Shown: in pieces, positions 40,398-44,095 of the stretch
Layout: each line of letters begins with the position of its first letter
Position numbering within the stretch: the stretch's first letter is position 1
Source: Salinicoccus carnicancri Crm
GTDB taxonomy: Bacteria > Bacillota > Bacilli > Staphylococcales > Salinicoccaceae
Assembly: GCF_000330705.1 (NCBI RefSeq)
Contig: NZ_ANAM01000004.1
Span: 1 to 44,095 of the forward strand
Direction: 5' to 3'
Length of the DNA: 44,095 nucleotides
The notes under the pieces: model-generated
What the model saw: the letters and a program-made list of their open reading frames with translations, nothing else
The model's database searches: none
What the model was told of the DNA's origin: nothing
Translations under genes and position numbers: made by a program

Positions 40398-40861
40398 CTC
40401 CTTGCCGTCCCCGGGATGGACCCTCGGTCCGGTCTCCCGGTTCCTCTTTTCCCGACGCAGTCTGCGCCTGCTAACACTTTCCTGACAGCTTCCCCCACTA
40501 TGATTCCGGACGGGATGGCTGCTCGAGATCAGAGCGTCATCCCGGTCTGTCACTCCCCCGAACGCCGGCACGTGTATCACCCCGCTGATCCCGGTTTGCA
40601 GTGGCATCCGGGGCGGGATTTCGTGCCGGGATATGCCCGACTATGCTGTCATACGCCCTGAAGGTCATATGGCACCCCCGCATAGTTTGCCGATGGCTTC
40701 ACAGTGCGGGTTCGTCGGGGGTCGACTATGCGACTATGTCCGGTGTATATTTGCTCGATATCGCACAGACGTTGTCACACCGGGGTTCGCATCGGGGTTT
40801 GCGCCTCGGGGTATGTTCGGGAACATAGTGGGGAAAGAGCATAAGGGCGACGTATGACATC

Positions 40862-40986
40862 GGGCTTTCAGCCCTCGTCAGTCAGCATAGCTGACCGTCC
40901 CCTTACTGCGTCGCGGAATGCTTGCGCATCCCTCTCCTTGCCCCCTTTGGGGGGTGCTCATTAGGAAGTGGCTTCCGCACTTCCTA
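40862..40986. other. cluster of four hairpins
   Basis: In 125 bases: GGGC-TTTCA-GCCC (40862-40874), GTCAGC-ATA-GCTGAC (40881-40895), CCCCC-TTT-GGGGG (40941-40953) and TAGGAAGTG-GCTTCCG-CACTTCCTA (40962-40986). Consecutive short stems are typical of single-strand origins, oriT regions or structured RNAs. Which one applies cannot be told here. Confidence 0.5.
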
Positions 40987-41083
40987 TGGTTCAAGATCGA
41001 GCGTACAGGCGTCACACAGTCCCCCGGACTATGCTTTGCTGTACAGATAAAATGGCCTGATAAGAATCAGCTGTACGCTACTT

Positions 41084-41099
41084 AAAACATATATGTTTT
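41084..41099. promoter_or_regulatory. 16-bp palindrome
   Basis: AAAACATATATGTTTT is perfectly palindromic and could be an operator. No adjacent gene start supports a specific role. Confidence 0.35.
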
Positions 41100-41366
41100 G
41101 TCGTACGTACAAGAGAGAAATGTCTGTACGCACACGCTGTCTGGAGTACCGGTGCGACCTCTTTGTCGGATGTCTGTGTAAAGTTAAATCGTGTGTGCTT
41201 TAAGGGCGCGAAATCCCTACTTAAAATGCGCCACGCATTTCGGTACGATAAACAATTGTTGGATAAATCACGAGATATGGATCTCCTAATGTACCTCTTG
41301 AAACCAAGTGCGAAATTCAGGAATGAAAAGTCGTACTGGATGCCCCAGTGTATCCGGTGGAGAAGT

Positions 41367-41402
41367 AAAAAAAAAAAGACCTTCATAACGGATTTGAAGG
41401 TC
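41367..41402 (-). terminator. minus-strand terminator upstream of the secreted-protein gene
   Basis: GACCTTCA (41378-41385) and TGAAGGTC (41395-41402). On the minus strand it is followed by a run of T's (complement of the A-run ending at 41377). No minus-strand gene ends nearby, so it may end an antisense transcript of the following gene. Confidence 0.6.
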
Positions 41403-41587
41403 AAATATAGGTAAAGTTAAAAATAATTATATTTAAAATTATAACGAATAGATAAAAATTCTACGTTAATAGTTTTAATACATATAAAAATTTTTGAATA
41501 ATTGGAATTTTTATGTAAATATGGTTGAAAAAGAAAAAATGTTTTGTAGATTGGAAATGTAACATATATTTGAAGGAGGATTTTAAA

Positions 41588-42277
41588 ATGAAAAAGAAAA
41601 TAGTAGCATTGCCTTTGGCGTCTATGATGGCTCTAAGTTCATTTGCATCTATTGACGTTAACGCAGCATCTTATGATTATGAAAATAATGTCGAAACGGT
41701 AAACAAAGATTCTTCTCTTAGTAATTTTAGTTCCGAAACAATTAGTATCGTAGATCCACATATCTCAGTTGAAAACGGTGAGTTTGTAATACATGAAAAA
41801 AATAATCTAGAAAATAAGATTTCCACAGAAAAGTTGGAAGAAGTAGAGACATCTATTGAGGAAATGAATAGTGTTATAAAGGAAGCAGAACAAGTAAATT
41901 ATAAAACAGACAGTATTGAGTCATTTGCAGGTTCGCCGTCCGCCTCATCTGATCAGGTTACAACTTTTGCTGTGACTGCAGCTAGCAATGGTAAAAGTGG
42001 CGTTGAATACCACTGGTGGGGTTATAAAGTGTTTTTTGACAATAATCAAGCTATACAAATAAGAAATGCTTTAGGAGCAGGAGTGACGGCTTCTGGCATG
42101 GCCAACAGACTCGCACCAATGTTTTCTGTTCCCCAAGTCGCAGTAAAAGCTATATCTGGAGCACTAGTAGCAGGGGGCTCAGGATTGGTTGCTCTTATTG
42201 AAAGTAATAATAATGGCAATGGTATATGGATTCGTGTAACTGGTTATGCTGTATATACAGGTATAGGTCCTCAATAG
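41588..42277 (+). CDS. secreted protein with C-terminal HWWG-type hydrophobic domain
   Basis: A 229-residue exported protein. Signal peptide 'MKKKIVALPLASMMALSSFA' with cleavage near 'VNA-A'. Residues about 25-130 are acidic and polar, like a pro-region or spacer. The last about 95 residues hold 'GVEYHWWGYKVFFDNNQAIQ', a Gly/Ala-rich hydrophobic stretch ('AVKAISGALVAGGSGLVALI') and 'GIWIRVTGYAVYTGIG'. I recall similar C-terminal domains in small secreted Bacillota proteins that include bacteriocin-like ones, without a firm name. AAGGAGG precedes the ATG at 41588; the longer frame from 41525 adds a non-signal leader. Strongly AT-rich, so probably acquired. Confidence 0.7.
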   Translation: MKKKIVALPLASMMALSSFASIDVNAASYDYENNVETVNKDSSLSNFSSETISIVDPHISVENGEFVIHEKNNLENKISTEKLEEVETSIEEMNSVIKEAEQVNYKTDSIESFAGSPSASSDQVTTFAVTAASNGKSGVEYHWWGYKVFFDNNQAIQIRNALGAGVTASGMANRLAPMFSVPQVAVKAISGALVAGGSGLVALIESNNNGNGIWIRVTGYAVYTGIGPQ

Positions 42278-42369
42278 TATATCGGATAAATTAAGTGATA
42301 CTATTTTGTGAACAGATATTTCATCGTACTCAACAATGCCATCAAAAGTAGATTATTATTTAATATAGA

Positions 42370-42424
42370 GGACATTATCTCAATAAAGTGATAATGTCCT
42401 TTTTAATGAATTAAAAAGGACATT
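42370..42424. terminator. overlapping alternative terminator hairpins
   Basis: GGACATTATC (42370-42379) pairs with GATAATGTCC (42390-42399), followed by TTTTT, ending the plus-strand gene. The second arm also starts AATGTCCTTTTTAA (42393-42406), which pairs perfectly with TTAAAAAGGACATT (42411-42424) and would serve the minus-strand pair. The two structures exclude each other. Confidence 0.75.
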
Positions 42425-42440
42425 ATGCCTCTTAATAAAT

Positions 42441-42833
42441 CTAATTTTTTAGACTATTAACAGTTAATGAGATTATGAAAGATAAAGTATTGATTAATAA
42501 GAGTGATAGAAGAACTACAGTAACATTATTTACATAATTAACAGCGACTAAAAAAGAAAATATAATGATGCTTAAATTAGTTATATGATGAGAAAAGAAT
42601 CCACTTTTATAACTAATCAATTTCGTTCTCTCATCACGAGGTTCGCTGGATTTAAAAAAATATTCTTCAATGATTCCTGTTAACCCTATGGTAATCACAA
42701 CTATATTAAACAAAAGTAAGTTTGTGTGATTCAAAAGTATACTCCCAATACCAACTATCACTAATATGATATAAACGATGTAATTTATAGCATTTGAATG
42801 ATTAGGGTATTCTTTTTTTTCGTATAGACTCAT
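42441..42833 (-). CDS. small four-helix membrane protein
   Basis: A 130-residue membrane protein with four hydrophobic segments ('YIVYIILVIVGIGSILL', 'IVVITIGLTGIIEEYFF', 'LSIIIFSFLVAVNYVNN', 'VVLLSLLLINTLSFIISL') and the cytosolic motif 'SSEPRDERTKLISYKSGF'. A D-E-R-x-x-x-I motif between helices 2 and 3 is common in small membrane proteins (DUF2178-like) paired with XRE regulators. Its start lies 2 bases after the XRE stop and its ribosome binding site is inside that gene's last codons, so they are coupled. Function unknown; an immunity role for the nearby secreted protein is possible but unproven. Confidence 0.75.
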   Translation of the reverse strand: MSLYEKKEYPNHSNAINYIVYIILVIVGIGSILLNHTNLLLFNIVVITIGLTGIIEEYFFKSSEPRDERTKLISYKSGFFSHHITNLSIIIFSFLVAVNYVNNVTVVLLSLLLINTLSFIISLTVNSLKN

Positions 42834-42835
42834 TT

Positions 42836-43036
42836 TTATTCCTCCTCGTACTTAAATAGATCTTCAATGCTGACTTCGAATAATCTTGCTAACTTAAAAC
42901 TCAATTCTAGAGATGGATAGAATTTCCCTTTTTCTATAGAGATAACCGTTTGCCTAGATACACTAAGAAGAGAAGCTAAGTATTCTTGTGAATAGTTGTT
43001 TTTTTTTCGATATTCTTTTACACAATTGCTTATCAT
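42836..43036 (-). CDS. small XRE/Cro-type regulator (YgzD-like)
   Basis: A 66-residue helix-turn-helix protein that is essentially one XRE domain: 'VKEYRKKNNYSQEYLASLLS', 'VSRQTVISIEKGKFYPSLEL' and 'AFKLARLFEVSIEDLFKYEE'-like end ('SFKLARLFEVSIEDLFKY'). It matches the short regulators encoded upstream of small membrane proteins in many Bacillota. GAGGTGAG precedes the ATG. The inverted repeat at 43082-43097 is its probable operator. Confidence 0.9.
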   Translation of the reverse strand: MISNCVKEYRKKNNYSQEYLASLLSVSRQTVISIEKGKFYPSLELSFKLARLFEVSIEDLFKYEEE

Positions 43037-43081
43037 CTACTCACCTCATGTAATTTCAAAATACATCATTAATCCGTAAAT

Positions 43082-43097
43082 GTAAAGTTTAGTTTAC
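43082..43097. promoter_or_regulatory. candidate XRE operator
   Basis: GTAAA (43082-43086) and TTTAC (43093-43097) form an inverted repeat with a 6-base spacer about 45 bases before the XRE gene start. Its symmetry and place suit autorepression by the short XRE protein. Confidence 0.5.
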
Positions 43098-43298
43098 TTT
43101 TTTATTGTGGGTCTGAAAAGATGGAAATATTACAAGAGCTGAAGTTCTTTTGTATGTTCATATCGGTATTTACATTTATGACATTCTTGACTTCAGATGA
43201 CCAACTATCAAACAGAAAATTCTTCTTGAAACGATACATTCCCTTAAAACTTATATACTTTTCGAAAATTGGGCATAATAGATAAATAGATGACATAC

Positions 43299-43907
43299 TA
43301 AGCCCTGAAAAAATCCGGGGGGAAAGGCGCAAATATCTACATCATCAATACCGTGGAACAACAAAAAGCCCTGCAAAAAAAGAAAGTGTCATATCGTGAA
43401 CAGGTAAAACACACCATCAAAACCCAGCAGGCCCAAGCCTTTGAGTACATCAAGGTTAAAAAACAAACTATGTATTCTTTAAAACTATTAACTACTCTGT
43501 TTAGTAGTACTACCCGTAAATATAAGCGCATGCGGAATAAATTACGCTTAGAACGCATTGAAAACATTAAAGCAGCGACATTTGATAATCATAGTGTGCC
43601 AGATCGGGTGTATAAACAATTTAAACCCTTCTTCAGTGATGCCCAACTCACGACACTTTATAAAACCGTACTCAATAGCCTGAAAACGTTTGACCTGGAT
43701 GCAGAATACCAAATGGATGCAATCGTATATGGCATGGAATCGCTCGTAAAAGCATTGAAACGATACCACAGAAACGCAGGGGAACCGGTATATAATATCT
43801 ATGCTTACTTGAATCGTACACTGCTCCATATCGGTTTTAATGCAGAGTTCTATGATGATATTTATGCCTATACCGATGCAGAAAGTTTTAGAAAAATTCT
43901 CTCTTAA
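43299..43907 (+). pseudogene. 5'-truncated gene, winged-helix-like plasmid-type protein
   Basis: The open frame begins right after a stop codon at 43296-43298 and reads 'ALKKSGGKGANIYIINTVEQ' before the first possible start (GTG at 43353, no ribosome binding site). That opening looks like the end of a winged-helix domain (recognition helix, wing, last strand), so the N-terminal domain and start seem to be missing. The rest is helical, Lys-rich to about residue 85, then 'YRRNAGEPVYNIYAYLNRTL'-like ('KRYHRNAGEPVYNIYAYLNR') and 'AEFYDDIYAYTDAESFRKIL'. I do not recognise the family by name; a replication- or plasmid-associated protein is a guess supported by the repeats downstream. Confidence 0.5.
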
Positions 43908-43970
43908 ATGTAATACCTGTACATCAACCCCATTTTGACAATGGTAAATGGTTTAAATTCAATGACCAAT

Positions 43971-43997
43971 AAAAAAAACCACGATATTAACGTGGTT
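43971..43997 (-). terminator. minus-strand terminator near the window end
   Basis: AACCACG (43977-43983) and CGTGGTT (43991-43997). On the minus strand it is followed by a T run (43971-43978 complement). It would end a transcript entering from beyond the window. Confidence 0.6.
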
Positions 43998-44006
43998 CGG
44001 ATTAGA

Positions 44007-44095
44007 TCGGTTTTGATGAGTACCGGAAACTCGGGATACCCCCCTGTATTAAGTCGGTTTTGGGAAGTGCCGAAAACTTGGGCGATGCCCTGTAT
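44007..44095. repeat. two imperfect tandem repeats of about 43 bp
   Basis: Copy 1 (44007-44049) and copy 2 (44054-44095) both start TCGGTTTTG and end CTGTAT, and share CCG-x-AAACT-x-GGG in the middle; the period is 47 bases. The window ends exactly at the end of copy 2, so the array may continue. Iterons or a recombination-site array are possible. Confidence 0.65.

Larger units (their letters stand above)
39506..41587. other. 2-kb gene-free region with dense repeats and hairpins
   Basis: No frame has a good start plus recognisable protein; the longest frames here are Arg/Pro/Cys-rich and look accidental. The left part (39600-40080) is built of recurring ATACGCA- and ATGCA-like words. The centre (40100-40850) is G+C-rich with an imperfect tandem duplication and repeated ACTATG words. 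The right part has four hairpins in a row and then becomes AT-rich. It reads like a plasmid or mobile-element control region; see the sub-features. Confidence 0.5.

Noticed and set aside
40064-40498. 144-codon minus-strand frame in the gene-free region
   Set aside because: Arg/Gly/Pro-rich composition as expected from random GC-rich DNA; it crosses the orphan terminator and has no ribosome binding site.
43268-43398. alternative plus-strand frame with an Arg/Lys-rich translation ending at about 43398
   Set aside because: It overlaps the truncated gene in another frame, is short and has no start. The frame that continues into the 200-codon protein is the better reading.

Overview
The window looks like a chromosomal segment of a Staphylococcaceae member outside Staphylococcus proper, most likely a Salinicoccus- or Jeotgalicoccus-type genome. 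This is inferred, not searched. Reasons: strong AGGAGG-type ribosome binding sites with several TTG/GTG starts, a FosB-type bacillithiol-dependent enzyme, an IsaB-family secreted protein, a hypothiocyanous-acid-reductase-like flavoprotein, and base composition visibly richer in G+C than Staphylococcus over the first 33.6 kb. Shorter stretches are clearly AT-richer (about 2.1-3.6, 33.7-37.9 and 41.4-44.0 kb).

Layout. 0-9.3 kb: small stress, resistance and envelope genes: PadR-ChrA, a MarR regulator divergent from a YhdH-type quinone oxidoreductase, VOC proteins, an NTF2-like protein, a large membrane-anchored Ig-like surface protein, DinB-FosB, an IsaB-family protein with a Met/Asp-rich insert, and GrpB. 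9.4-12.8 kb: response regulator, ABC ATPase, permease and histidine kinase of the antimicrobial-peptide-sensing type, with direct repeats in front of the ABC promoter. 13-16.8 kb: O-methyltransferase, RclA/Har-like reductase, DUF998 membrane protein, CutC. 16.8-21 kb: a TIM-barrel protein, then a LacI regulator, CNT nucleoside transporter and nucleoside hydrolase with two matching LacI-type operators. 21-22.8 kb: AEC transporter and RidA. 22.8-29.5 kb, minus strand: a seven-gene operon of PRD/PTS regulator, EIIA, EIIB, ascorbate-type EIIC, phosphotriesterase-family lactonase, creatininase-family protein and SIS protein, which looks like a complete uptake and processing route for an unidentified carbohydrate. 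29.6-33.6 kb: EamA transporter, M20 amidase with a small or broken membrane ORF, and a subtilase lacking a signal peptide.

33.7-38.2 kb is an AT-rich cassette: a TetR regulator divergent from four enzymes, including two paralogous Cys-nucleophile hydrolases, followed by a decayed IS3-type transposase and a small inverted-repeat element. 38.4-39.5 kb holds a Phd/YefM-RelE toxin-antitoxin pair and an AbrB-like regulator. 39.5-41.5 kb is about 2 kb with no convincing gene but dense structure: an iterated ATACGCAY motif, an orphan terminator, an old tandem duplication and a cluster of hairpins. It resembles a plasmid or mobile-element control region. 41.6-44.1 kb carries a secreted bacteriocin-like protein, a convergent XRE plus membrane-protein pair, a 5'-truncated winged-helix-like gene and tandem repeats cut by the window edge.

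The strongest candidates for an undescribed system are the 22.8-29.5 kb PTS operon, the gene-free structured block at 39.5-41.0 kb, and the secreted 'HWWG' protein with its neighbours.
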